A stretch of DNA of 50,731 nt from CAYFMP01 sp964344215. Its GTDB lineage: Bacteria; Pseudomonadota; Alphaproteobacteria; Rhodospirillales; Casp-alpha2. The notes under the pieces are model-generated. The model was not told the origin of the DNA and did not search any database. It worked only from the letters and a program-made list of their open reading frames with translations. Below, one piece after another: positions 9,315-17,044 of this stretch. Each line of letters begins with the position of its first letter. Position 1 is the stretch's first letter. The position numbers and the translations under genes were made by a program. Location of the stretch: the NCBI GenBank assembly GCA_964344215.1, contig CAYFMP010000022.1, positions 1-50,731 on the forward strand, written 5' to 3'.

Positions 9315-9431
9315 CGATTATCCCCCTGAGTTCCCCGGCAGCTTATACGGCCCCCGTCTGCCGCCGCCTTGATCCTGGTTATTCCCTCGGACTCACCGGG
9401 TCGGTTCCAGACCGTTCGCAGCCGAAGGAAG

Positions 9432-10076
9432 TCATTTCTTCTTGAGCGCACTCGACACCACGAAACCCGGTTTTCCGCCAAACCGGACTACCCGGTACCA
9501 AACCATTCCATCCGTTCTCGTCGAGCCGTCGGCTTTGATCGCGGCGCCCTGCTTCAACGACCCGACCTGCATCGATTCCTCGTAGGGCCATTGGCGTATC
9601 GCGGCTTCTCTGATGGCGACCATATCTATCGACTTTCCCTGCGTGCTCAGGGGAGTGATCTGAAAATCGAGGTTGGGTCGAAACGGCTCCTTCTGCGACA
9701 TCCAATACACCACCGCCGGTACGATGATCAGCGCGGCAATACCGAAATTGATCAGCAGGGCCAGGGACATGGTTCCGCTCGACCTTTTGCGTTTCCCTTT
9801 TCCCTTGGCTTTGGCGGCGCTCTTGCGGTCGCTTTCGAGTCCGCCCCTGGCGGTCATGGTCTCGAACCTGTCCTTGTCGCCGCTCGAGGCGAATTTGATC
9901 TTGTAGGTGCGGCGGTCCGACTCGTTGTCCATCTCGGCCAGCGTCGCCTGCCATTCGCTCTGGCAGTTGTCTTCGAGCCAGTCGTCGAGTTCGGCGATCG
10001 ACGCTTTGGTGGTGAAGAGAACGCTGTGCCTCACGGCCGATACCCTCAAGGTTTTCTGTCTCGATCCGGAGCCCAT
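9432..10076 (-). CDS. Hypothetical single-span membrane protein with C-terminal SH3-like region
   Basis: I do not recognise this 214-residue protein as a named family. The N-terminal 75 residues look like a small alpha/beta domain (SVLFTTKASIAELDDWLEDNC). A strongly basic linker (KSAAKAKGKGKRKRSSG, about 86-101) follows, then one transmembrane helix (LALLINFGIAALIIVPAVVYWM). The C-terminus (SMQVGSLKQGAAIKADG to WYRVVRFGGKPGFVVSSALKKK) resembles a bacterial SH3-like fold. Topology is probably N-in, C-out. The ATG at 10076 is the first start in frame. Confidence 0.7.
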   Translation of the reverse strand: MGSGSRQKTLRVSAVRHSVLFTTKASIAELDDWLEDNCQSEWQATLAEMDNESDRRTYKIKFASSGDKDRFETMTARGGLESDRKSAAKAKGKGKRKRSSGTMSLALLINFGIAALIIVPAVVYWMSQKEPFRPNLDFQITPLSTQGKSIDMVAIREAAIRQWPYEESMQVGSLKQGAAIKADGSTRTDGMVWYRVVRFGGKPGFVVSSALKKK

Positions 10077-10198
10077 TCGCTAAGCCGCCACCGGACCGGG
10101 CCGATTCGCGTTCGGCCCTCTATTTATGGCGCATTTCTTCCCGTTTCCGTAGCAAATTCGCCCGACCGGAACCGGCTCCCCGGAAACGGCTTCCCGGC

Positions 10199-10426
10199 CT
10201 AGCCGGGTCTCTTCAGGGCGATGGTGAAGACACCGTCCCGCTCTTCGCACGAGATCAGATCGTGGCCGGTATTGCGGCAGAAGATCTCGAAATCCCTGGG
10301 CGCGTTGGCGTCGGTCACCAATACCTCGAGCACATCGCCGACGATCAGTTGCTTGGCCGCCTTGTTGGCACGCAGCACCGGCAGCGGGCAACTCAGCCCT
10401 TTCATATCCAAAACCGTTTTCGTCAT
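10199..10426 (-). CDS. TusA-family sulfurtransferase
   Basis: A 75-residue TusA/SirA-like protein with the family signature LDMKGLSCPLPVLRANKA; Cys13 in CPLP is the persulfide-carrying residue. These small cytoplasmic carriers relay sulfane sulfur in tRNA thiolation, molybdenum cofactor synthesis or sulfur oxidation. It is divergent from a metallo-beta-lactamase/rhodanese fusion that also handles sulfane sulfur, which suggests a role in persulfide trafficking rather than only tRNA modification. Length and motif match the family. Confidence 0.85.
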   Translation of the reverse strand: MTKTVLDMKGLSCPLPVLRANKAAKQLIVGDVLEVLVTDANAPRDFEIFCRNTGHDLISCEERDGVFTIALKRPG

Positions 10427-10615
10427 CGCCTCGAGGTCTCCGGAAGCTGCTTGCCGGGCCGTTGCCGACCTCGGCTAGATTACTTCAAACATCTCTTCGA
10501 ACAAATGGCTCGGCGGCCGACGGTTTCAAGCTGGCGGGCTGGCATTTCCAGAACCGGGCCATATCTTTAAGCTCTAAACGAAATCCCCTTGGCGCGGTGG
10601 AACCGGAGTATTCCG

Positions 10616-11659
10616 ATGATCTTCCGACAACTGTTCGACAACGTCTCGTTCACCTACACCTACCTGCTGGCCAGTCGCCCCGGCGGCGAGGCGGTGATCA
10701 TCGACCCGGTCCTCGAACGGGTCGAGCGTTACGTCCAACTGCTCACCGAACTCGACCTCAAGCTGGTCAAGGCGGTCGACACCCACTGCCACGCCGACCA
10801 CATCACGGCCTTGGGCGAGTTGCGCGACCGCACCCAGTGTATCACGGTGATGGGTCGCGAAACCTCGGTCGACGTCGTCTCGATGCGGGTCGAGGACGGC
10901 GACACCATCGACATCGAGGGGCTGTCGTTGGGTGTCCTCCATACGCCGGGCCACACCGACGATTCGTACTGCTTCACGCTCCCCGACCGCATCTTCACCG
11001 GCGACACGCTGCTGATCCGCGGCACCGGCCGCACCGATTTCCAGAACGGCAGCTCCGAAGACGCCTACCGCTCGCTGTTCGGCAAAGTGCTGACCCTACC
11101 CGGGGATACCCTGGTCTACCCGGGCCACGACTACAAGGGCGACATGGTGAGCACCATCGCCGAGGAAAAGGCCTTCAACCCGCGCCTCCAGGTCGGCTCG
11201 GCCGAGGAATACGCCGACATCATGGCCGGCCTCGACCTCGACAACCCGAAGATGATGGATGTCGCCATCCCCGCCAACCTGACCATCGGTTTCCACCCCA
11301 CCGACCCGGATATCGTCGGCCGCACCTTGGGCGCCCGCGAAGCCATGAAGCGACTCGACGCCGCCGACACCCTGTTCATCGACCTCCGCGAAGAAAAGGA
11401 ACGGGTCAAGGACGGCGTCATTCCCGGCTCACTCCACGCCCCCTATACCGGCCTCGCCGATCACCTGTCGGCCGGCGGCCTGCTCGGCGCCATGGCGAGT
11501 GAGACCGGCAGGGAACTGCTGCTCTACTGCGCCTACGGAGAGCGCTCGGCGCTGGCGCTGAGGGCCGTCCTCGACGCCGGCTTCGACAACGCCTGCCACA
11601 TCGGCGGCGGCGTCGCCGCCTGGGTCAGGTCGGGCGGTCCCTTGGAGCCGCCGGCCTGA
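10616..11659 (+). CDS. MBL-fold/rhodanese fusion, persulfide-dioxygenase-like
   Basis: A 347-residue fusion. The N-terminal half is an ETHE1-like metallo-beta-lactamase domain with H57-C-H59-A-D61-H62, TPGHTDDSYCF, FTGDTLLI and YPGHDYKG. The C-terminal rhodanese domain has candidate active-site Cys305 in LLYCAYGERS. Such proteins oxidise glutathione persulfide to sulfite (ETHE1) and move sulfane sulfur to thiophilic acceptors. The ATG at 10616 follows GGAG at 10605-10608; an upstream in-frame ATG at 10589 lacks this spacing. The divergent TusA-like gene supports a sulfide or persulfide detoxification role. Confidence 0.86.
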   Translation: MIFRQLFDNVSFTYTYLLASRPGGEAVIIDPVLERVERYVQLLTELDLKLVKAVDTHCHADHITALGELRDRTQCITVMGRETSVDVVSMRVEDGDTIDIEGLSLGVLHTPGHTDDSYCFTLPDRIFTGDTLLIRGTGRTDFQNGSSEDAYRSLFGKVLTLPGDTLVYPGHDYKGDMVSTIAEEKAFNPRLQVGSAEEYADIMAGLDLDNPKMMDVAIPANLTIGFHPTDPDIVGRTLGAREAMKRLDAADTLFIDLREEKERVKDGVIPGSLHAPYTGLADHLSAGGLLGAMASETGRELLLYCAYGERSALALRAVLDAGFDNACHIGGGVAAWVRSGGPLEPPA

Positions 11660-11687
11660 CCCCGCCTTGGCCGCCGGCCCGGCCGAT

Positions 11688-12737
11688 CTAACCCGCCTTC
11701 GAACCGTCCGCCCGGCCGAACCGGTAGACCCCGTCCGATCCCAGCCTCCGCTCGAGCGCCCCTTCGCCGAGCAGCCGGTGCAGATGGGCCAGTGTTTCGC
11801 CGATCGCAAAGAACAGCTGGTGGTCGTCGAGCGGTCGGCTGAACAGCCGCTTCAGCACCTCGGTCGCCGCCGCCGGCCGGGCGCAGGCGGCAAGCGTCTC
11901 GTCGAGCCTCTCGCGGTGGTGATACGCGAGGTCGTCGAGGCGCCCGTGCAACCCTCGGAACGGCCAGTCGTGGCTGGGCAGGACGAGAACGTCCTCGGGC
12001 AGCGAGTGGAACGTCCGCAGGCTTTGCAGGAACAGCCTCAGTGGGTCGGCGTCCGGCTCCTGCGGCCAGACACTGACGTTGGGGCTGATCCGCGGCAACA
12101 CCTGGTCGCCGGAGATCAGTACGTTCAGTTCCCGGCAATAGAGACAGGCGTGTTCCGGCGCGTGGCCGGTACCGACCACGACCCGCCAGTCGCGGCCGCC
12201 GATGTCGATGACCTCGCCTTCGGCGATGCGCCTGAACGACGTTGGGATTTTCGAGACCGCCTTGCCGTAGCGCCCCAACCGGCCGCGCGCCACCTCGATC
12301 TGGTCCTCGTCGAATCCGGCCCGCCGGTAGAACGCCAGGAACTCCTCGCCGATGGTGTCGGCGGTATCCATGCTCAACATGCGGCCGTGGGTCCACTCGG
12401 CCAGCGGCATCCACAGCGGCGCCTCGTGGGCCTCGGCCAGCCAGCCGGCCAGTCCCAGATGGTCGGGGTGGAAGTGGGTGACGACGATGCGCTTCAGGGG
12501 CTTGCCGGCGAACAGGCGCCCGGCGACCAGACGCCAGGCGTCCTTGACCTCGCCCGTGTTGATGCCGGTGTCGACGGCGGTCCACCCCTCGCCGTCGTCC
12601 AACAGCCACAGATTGATGTGGTCGAGCTTGAACGGCAACGGCATGCGCAGCCAATGGACGCCGGGCGCCACCTCCAGGCTGTCGCCGGGGCCGGGCTCTC
12701 GGTCGAACGGGTAATCGGGTTTGTAGGGCTCAAGCAT
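11688..12737 (-). CDS. MBL-fold metallohydrolase (glyoxalase II-like)
   Basis: A 349-residue metallo-beta-lactamase-fold hydrolase with H88-F-H90-P-D92-H93, TGHAPEHACLYC, LISGDQVLPRISPN and LPSHDWPF. A C-terminal helical tail (about 280-345) is typical of the larger LACTB2/hydroxyacylglutathione-hydrolase-like group. The substrate is unknown; acyl-thioesters are plausible. The ATG at 12737 is chosen because the preceding in-frame sequence is proline-rich and unlike the family. It converges with the MBL-rhodanese gene, 28 bases between stops. The upstream 450 bases carry a near-consensus promoter and a 10-base tandem repeat. Confidence 0.8.
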   Translation of the reverse strand: MLEPYKPDYPFDREPGPGDSLEVAPGVHWLRMPLPFKLDHINLWLLDDGEGWTAVDTGINTGEVKDAWRLVAGRLFAGKPLKRIVVTHFHPDHLGLAGWLAEAHEAPLWMPLAEWTHGRMLSMDTADTIGEEFLAFYRRAGFDEDQIEVARGRLGRYGKAVSKIPTSFRRIAEGEVIDIGGRDWRVVVGTGHAPEHACLYCRELNVLISGDQVLPRISPNVSVWPQEPDADPLRLFLQSLRTFHSLPEDVLVLPSHDWPFRGLHGRLDDLAYHHRERLDETLAACARPAAATEVLKRLFSRPLDDHQLFFAIGETLAHLHRLLGEGALERRLGSDGVYRFGRADGSKAG

Positions 12738-12800
12738 GGCGGATCGATTTATAAGCGGAACGCCCGGACCGGGAAACACCGGCGTCGGCGGACTCGGGAA

Positions 12801-12850
12801 TGTCAATAAATGCCGATGAATGCCGATGAATGCCTATAAATGCCGATGAC
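12801..12850. repeat. Five-copy 10-bp tandem repeat
   Basis: Five consecutive 10-base units beginning TG: TGTCAATAAA, TGCCGATGAA (twice), TGCCTATAAA and TGCCGATGAC. They lie about 65 bases upstream of the minus-strand MBL gene. A 10-base period is close to one helical turn, so repeated protein contacts on one DNA face are possible. It may equally be a replication-slippage tract. Confidence 0.8.
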
Positions 12851-13010
12851 ACGCCGCCACCGCCCCTGCTCCCCCGCCAACGGCGCCCGAGCGGGCCGAA
12901 ACGGCGGAACGGGACGGATTTTTCCAATGTTTTCAAGGAACTCCCCGGTTGTCCGGACAAAATCACACAAAATCGGCTGATTTTCCGATACAGAAAACGT
13001 AAAAGGAATT

Positions 13011-13037
13011 ATTATACTACAATGGGTGTTTTGTCAA
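13011..13037 (-). promoter_or_regulatory. Sigma-70-type promoter reading toward the MBL gene
   Basis: On the minus strand a perfect -35 (TTGACA, plus 13032-13037) and a perfect -10 (TATAAT, plus 13011-13016) are separated by 15 bases, two shorter than ideal. The predicted start is near 13004, giving a leader of roughly 265 bases before the MBL ATG that spans the tandem repeat. Consensus hexamers stand out in this high-GC genome. A small RNA is an alternative product. I see no gene in 12738-13185. Confidence 0.5.
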
Positions 13038-13185
13038 GACATAAATACCGGCTCGGCGATGGGCCGCAACAATCACGACCTGGATCTCCGCCTGCGTGAG
13101 CGGCCCGCCTGTCGTCGGCGGCGCCCCGGACACGACAAGCGCCCTCGGCCGGGTTTCCGGCGATCGATCGGCGGCGCCTTCCCGC

Positions 13186-13804
13186 CTACCAGTAGGCCAG
13201 CAGGCGGCCGTCCTCGACCTTGTTGTCGAAGGCTTTCAGGGGCCTATCGCCCTTGGCGATGCAGTCCCCGGTCTTGAGGTCGAAGGCCCACTCGTGCTTG
13301 GGGCACGTCAAGGTGTCGCCGTCGATGGCGAGTTCGGGGATGTTGGTGACCTGATGGGGGCAAAGGCTGTCGTAGACGTGGATCCGGTCCGCCGTTCGGT
13401 AGACGAACAGGCTGCGGAATTCGACCTTCAGGTAATGCGGCTCGTCGAGGGGCAGGTCGTCGACGGCGCCGAGGTCGTGCCAGGCGGGCTCGGTGCCCAG
13501 CACCTCGGTGTTGAAATCGGGGATGTTCATGTCGAGGATGATGTCGACCGCCCAAACGATCTTGGCCAGCCCGAGGCTCGGAAAGGCCATCAGCAGGGCG
13601 TCGATGATCTCGTTCGGCGTGCAGCCGTCGCGCAGCGCCCGGGACAGGTATTGGCGCAGCCCGGTCTCGGTCTGCACGTCGACCTTGGTGATCACCGAGA
13701 TGAGGTCGCGGGTCTTGACGTCCAGATGGCTGCTTGAGGAACTTGAAGTAGCTGCCGATGGCCTCGGGCCGCGCCTCGGCCAGGTATTTGAGTGCGTCGC
13801 TCAT
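13186..13804 (-). CDS. CMD-like/Rieske [2Fe-2S] fusion protein, frameshifted
   Basis: The gene starts at ATG 13804 (MSDALKYLAEARPEAIGSYFKFLKQ) and continues in another frame from about 13728 (LDVKTRDLISVITKVDVQTETG). Between 13726 and 13735 the sequence carries one base too many or two too few. The joined product is about 205 residues: a carboxymuconolactone-decarboxylase/AhpD-like helical domain without the usual Cys pair, then a Rieske domain with cluster ligands in LCPHQV and CPKHEW. Rieske domains of this soluble type feed electrons to oxygenases or nitrite-reductase-like enzymes. The shift may be a draft-assembly error or a true pseudogene. Confidence 0.75.
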
Positions 13805-14282
13805 GAAAGGCGTTCCTTCTCTCTTCTTGTCTCTTCCTGGCCGGCGCCGACGGTGGCCTGCTCCGGCCGATCGCTCCGGTTTCCAGGTTAGTCCAATCCG
13901 TATTTTTGGAAAGGGCCGATCCGACTCGATGCCGGAGGCGGTCGGCGGTCACCTTCTGCCCGTCGGCAGCAGCCGTCCGATCCCTGGGTTTTCACCCGGA
14001 ACAGGCCGTGCGGGCTGCGATATCCCCCTATTCGTCGGGAACAAGATGGCTGGAAAGAAGAAACGTCCCGGCCGCTGTCCGCACAACTCCGTTCTCGGCC
14101 ACCCAATTGAGGCCTCGATACAAAGAAACGGCGGAAGGTGAAACCGTTCGATCGGTCCACACCTTCCGCCAGTCCGGCAAGCAACCGGCGGAGGAAGTCT
14201 TGGGAAAAACCACGCCGATTCCATGCCGAAACCATTGCCTGCTATGGTTGGCTCGTTCGCCTTGGAGTCGTCTCCTTCGCTC
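13805..14282. other. Intergenic stretch without a gene
   Basis: About 480 bases between the CMD-Rieske gene and the Sel1 gene. Reading frames in it have no recognisable protein features or ribosome sites. The only clear structure is the long hairpin at 14130-14170. Confidence 0.5.
14130..14170 (-). terminator. Long hairpin, probable terminator of the cupin-Sel1 transcript
   Basis: Perfect 11-base arms GGCGGAAGGTG (14130-14140) and CACCTTCCGCC (14160-14170) enclose an inner ACCG/CGGT stem with loop TTCGAT. On the minus strand it is followed by a broken T tract (GTTTCTTTG). It lies about 112 bases after the Sel1 stop. The near-continuous stem could also be a structured RNA element. Confidence 0.5.
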
Positions 14283-14771
14283 TCAGCACCCGAGGACGTT
14301 CTCCTCGATACCAGCCAGGTAGTGGAGAACCAATTGCGCCTCGGGATCCTTCTGCTCGGCTGCTTTCTTGATCCACGAGACGCCCCGCTTCTCGCTGGCC
14401 TCGACCCCGATGCCGAGAAAGTAAAGAAGCCCGAGGTTGAGCTGGGCGCGTGGGAAGCCCTTGTCGGCCGCCCGCCGGGTCATCTCGAAGGCCAGTTCGG
14501 AATCGTGGCGCAGGCCGTAACCGGTCTGCGCCATGATCCCGAGGGTCGCCTCGCACGCGGCGTTGCCCTCGGCGGCGCAGGCCTCGATGAATGCCGCTTC
14601 GTTCGAGGCCTCGGTCAATCGCTGAGCAAGTTGGTAGCCCTCACCAACGGCGTAACCGAGGCCGGCGGCGGCCAACAGCGCGGCGCCGGCCAGAGCGCCG
14701 TTGGCGAATTCGCGCACGCCCTTCCTGTCCGTCGGACGCTTCGTCGGTTTCAGCGAAAGTGACGGTGTCAT
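14283..14771 (-). CDS. Sel1-like repeat (TPR-type) membrane-anchored protein
   Basis: A 162-residue protein with an N-terminal hydrophobic segment (NGALAGAALLAAAGLGYAVG, about 25-44) and then Sel1-like repeats: ACEATLGIMAQTGYGLRHDSELAFEMTRRAADKGFPRAQLNLGLLYFLGIGVEASEKRG and its continuation. Sel1 repeats mediate protein-protein contacts in envelope or signalling complexes. The ATG at 14771 lies five bases after the cupin stop, so the two genes form an operon. The protein ends in a cysteine. Its partner is unknown. Confidence 0.72.
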   Translation of the reverse strand: MTPSLSLKPTKRPTDRKGVREFANGALAGAALLAAAGLGYAVGEGYQLAQRLTEASNEAAFIEACAAEGNAACEATLGIMAQTGYGLRHDSELAFEMTRRAADKGFPRAQLNLGLLYFLGIGVEASEKRGVSWIKKAAEQKDPEAQLVLHYLAGIEENVLGC

Positions 14772-14776
14772 CGTTC

Positions 14777-15466
14777 TTAAGGAATCCTGGTCTCGGCCGC
14801 CGCCTGGGCTACAGCCAGTTTGATCGGGGCGGTGAACAGGGAATCGGGAGCGTTCGGTTTGGGCGTAGTCAGAACGAACCAGGTTCGCGCGGCGGTCGGA
14901 TAAGGCTCCCAAAACACCTCCAACAGACGAGCGCCGGTCGGCGCCGTCAGGCGGTGGATGTTGCCACGCTGGCGGGTGACGAACGCCGCCTCGCCTTCTT
15001 CCAGCGAGCCGGTCCAAACGGTTTCGAGTTCGCTCAAATCGAATTTCCGAAGTCGCGACCGGGTCGCCGCTTCGGCCTCCGCGATATCGTATTGCGCGAC
15101 CTCGACCCGCCCGGAGACGACGAGCTGGGCGCCGGCGCCGCCGGGATGGTCGTGAAGGGGAATGGAGCCGCCCCTTTCGAAGGTCAGCCATCCCGCCCTG
15201 ATGCGACGGTCGTCGATCAAGCGGCTCCACCGCCAGGCGGTGTTGGCGTAGTCATGCTCGCGGCCCGGCGCTTTTCCCTTCCGACTGGCCCCGACGCGAT
15301 CCAGCGCCGCCGCCAGCTCGGCCAGGGCATCCGCCGCCGTCCGCCGTTGCTCGGCGGCGGCCGGATCGTCGAGACGCGCGAGGCTCCCGTAGTGCCGCCG
15401 CCAATCGAGAATTGTCGCGATGACGGAGCTTTCCGCTTGCGGGGATGATGTCGTCGGGTTGACCAT
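14777..15466 (-). CDS. PCO/ADO-type thiol dioxygenase-like cupin
   Basis: A 229-residue cupin similar to cysteamine dioxygenase and plant cysteine oxidases (PCO_ADO). Candidate iron ligands are H105 and H107 in SIPLHDHPGG and H171 in RGNIHRLTA, the three-histidine pattern of thiol dioxygenases. Expected chemistry is O2-dependent oxidation of a thiol to a sulfinate; the substrate (cysteamine, cysteine or an N-terminal Cys) is unknown. The ATG at 15466 follows AGAAGAG; a longer reading upstream is possible. It is cotranscribed with the Sel1 gene. A second, unrelated thiol-dioxygenase-like cupin lies at 18132. Confidence 0.78.
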   Translation of the reverse strand: MVNPTTSSPQAESSVIATILDWRRHYGSLARLDDPAAAEQRRTAADALAELAAALDRVGASRKGKAPGREHDYANTAWRWSRLIDDRRIRAGWLTFERGGSIPLHDHPGGAGAQLVVSGRVEVAQYDIAEAEAATRSRLRKFDLSELETVWTGSLEEGEAAFVTRQRGNIHRLTAPTGARLLEVFWEPYPTAARTWFVLTTPKPNAPDSLFTAPIKLAVAQAAAETRIP

Positions 15467-15655
15467 TTTTTTCTCTTCTGGTTCGCCGGGACGCGATTCG
15501 CCCATCCGAATACCAATCCAGGCTCCGGCTCGAACCTCCCATTTGGGAGGTATCGGCAAAAAAGTGAGGATCGACGAGGTCGGGGACGGATCGGAGGTCG
15601 GCCGTGAAACGCTTGGCCGAAGGGCGATCCGGCGCCCCCGCCGCCGCCGCGGCGG

Positions 15656-16834
15656 CTATCCGGTCTCCCGGCGGCCGATAGCCGGAACGCTTCGCGTGAC
15701 GGCGCCGACCAGTTCCGATTGCCGGGAGGTTTCGGTCTTTTGCAGGATTTGCTTGATGTAGTAGCGGGCCGTGCCCTCGGTAATGCCAAGCTTGTCGGCG
15801 ATGTCCGGGACGCTGAGACCCTCCGCCAACGCCACGGCCAGTTCCGCCTCGCGTCGCGTCAGTCCCATGACGGCGGCGACATCGGCGGCGCGCAGGGCCT
15901 GATCGTGCTCCGGGTCCTTGACGACGACCATCGCCGCCGGCCTGTTTGCACCTCTGACGAACTTCCTCTCGCCGGATTCGTCGGGCAGCGGCGCCACCTG
16001 CACGCCATAGGGACGCCGCAGGCTCGGGCGGCCAACCGCCATGGCGCCGCCGAAACCGTTCTCCAGCCCGCCGTCGTCGGTTCCCAGGGCCGAGGCCAGG
16101 AGTTTCCGGTAGCGCTCGTTGTCGTCGGGGCGGTCGAAAACGAGGCTGCCGTCCCTGAGCAGGCGCATGCCGTCGCCTTCGTTCAGAATGCGCTCGGCGG
16201 CGCTGTTCATGAAGAGCACTCGGCCGCCTCGATCCAGCAAGGCGATGCCGCCGGGGATCTGGTCCAGGCTCGCCTCGAACGCCTCGCGCAGGGCGCGCGC
16301 CTGGGCAAGCTCGTCGGTGACGCGGAAAGCGCGTTCCAGGTGCGGATGCAGGCGTTGCAGGATCGCTTGCTGGTCGACGTCGAAGAAGCCGGCCGCCGCG
16401 TCGCGTCGAAAGCTGATGTAACGCACCTCGCCTTGCGGCTTGTCGATCGGCATGACCATGCTTCGTGCGATCCCGTTCGGCATGAAGAAGTCGTTGTAAG
16501 CCTCGGAGGCGAGGTAGGCGGCGGTGTGTTCGTTCCCGTGATCGGTCAAGACCTCCCCGGGGCGGAGCCGCAGCATCGGCGCCACCAGGGTACTCTTCTT
16601 GATGTAGTATTGCTGATAGGAGGCCGCGGCCGCCGTGGGCTCCTTGTAGCTAACGCGCAAGGAGTCGAACAGGAAGTTTGCTTTGCCGGTTCGCGGGTCA
16701 TGCTGCAGCAGCATCGCCGTGTTGGTTCCGAACAGCTCTCTCAGTTCCGAGCACAGGCTCACCCACTCCTCCGGCTCGGCGGCGGCCTGGTAGATCTTTT
16801 CGATGATCTCGAACAACGGGTCCCCGGAAGGCAT
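15656..16834 (-). CDS. LuxR-family transcriptional regulator with PAS-like domain
   Basis: A 392-residue regulator. The first 170 residues are an uncharacterised sensory region (FEIIEKIYQAAAEPEEWVSLC) found in many alphaproteobacterial LuxR proteins. A PAS-like segment follows (LDQIPGGIALLDRGGRVLFMNSAAERIL, about 200-230), and the C-terminal 65 residues are a LuxR helix-turn-helix (LTRREAELAVALAEGLSVPDIADKLGITEGTARYYIKQILQKT). The ATG at 16834 is preferred over a TTG 12 bases upstream. It is divergent from an alpha/beta hydrolase, with a dyad overlapping its own predicted -35. Confidence 0.87.
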   Translation of the reverse strand: MPSGDPLFEIIEKIYQAAAEPEEWVSLCSELRELFGTNTAMLLQHDPRTGKANFLFDSLRVSYKEPTAAAASYQQYYIKKSTLVAPMLRLRPGEVLTDHGNEHTAAYLASEAYNDFFMPNGIARSMVMPIDKPQGEVRYISFRRDAAAGFFDVDQQAILQRLHPHLERAFRVTDELAQARALREAFEASLDQIPGGIALLDRGGRVLFMNSAAERILNEGDGMRLLRDGSLVFDRPDDNERYRKLLASALGTDDGGLENGFGGAMAVGRPSLRRPYGVQVAPLPDESGERKFVRGANRPAAMVVVKDPEHDQALRAADVAAVMGLTRREAELAVALAEGLSVPDIADKLGITEGTARYYIKQILQKTETSRQSELVGAVTRSVPAIGRRETG

Positions 16835-16927
16835 CGCTCCCCTCAACGCGGTTTCCTGTTGACGGGAAATTCAAGGAAGCGGCGCCCGGGGCGGCGCCAA
16901 GTCTCTTTTCCTGTCCTGCATCTACGA

Positions 16928-16961
16928 TTTATATAGACTATGTTCTTTCAAACCAACTGGT
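16928..16961 (-). promoter_or_regulatory. Predicted luxR-type gene promoter with overlapping dyad
   Basis: On the minus strand TTGGTT (plus 16951-16956) and TATAAA (plus 16928-16933) are 17 bases apart. The dyad ACCA-AC-TGGT (16952-16961) covers the -35. This arrangement would allow autorepression or divergent control by the adjacent LuxR protein. It is inferred from position only. Confidence 0.4.
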
Positions 16962-17044
16962 GAAGTTGAAAACATGCAAGAATCGCACGATTGGGGGGTT
17001 CCCAACCGAAATCCGCCGCAGGCTCGAACGGTGCGGAGGAAATC

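Noticed and set aside
7635..9329. 564-codon plus-strand frame over the flavoprotein gene
   Set aside because: Antisense shadow of the FAD oxidoreductase; Arg/His/Gly-biased composition and no motifs.
12730..12966. Minus-strand frame of 78 codons with a repeated SSAFI...HRH motif
   Set aside because: The repeat in the protein simply follows from the 10-base DNA repeat (30 bases give a 10-residue period); composition is not protein-like and no ribosome site precedes it.
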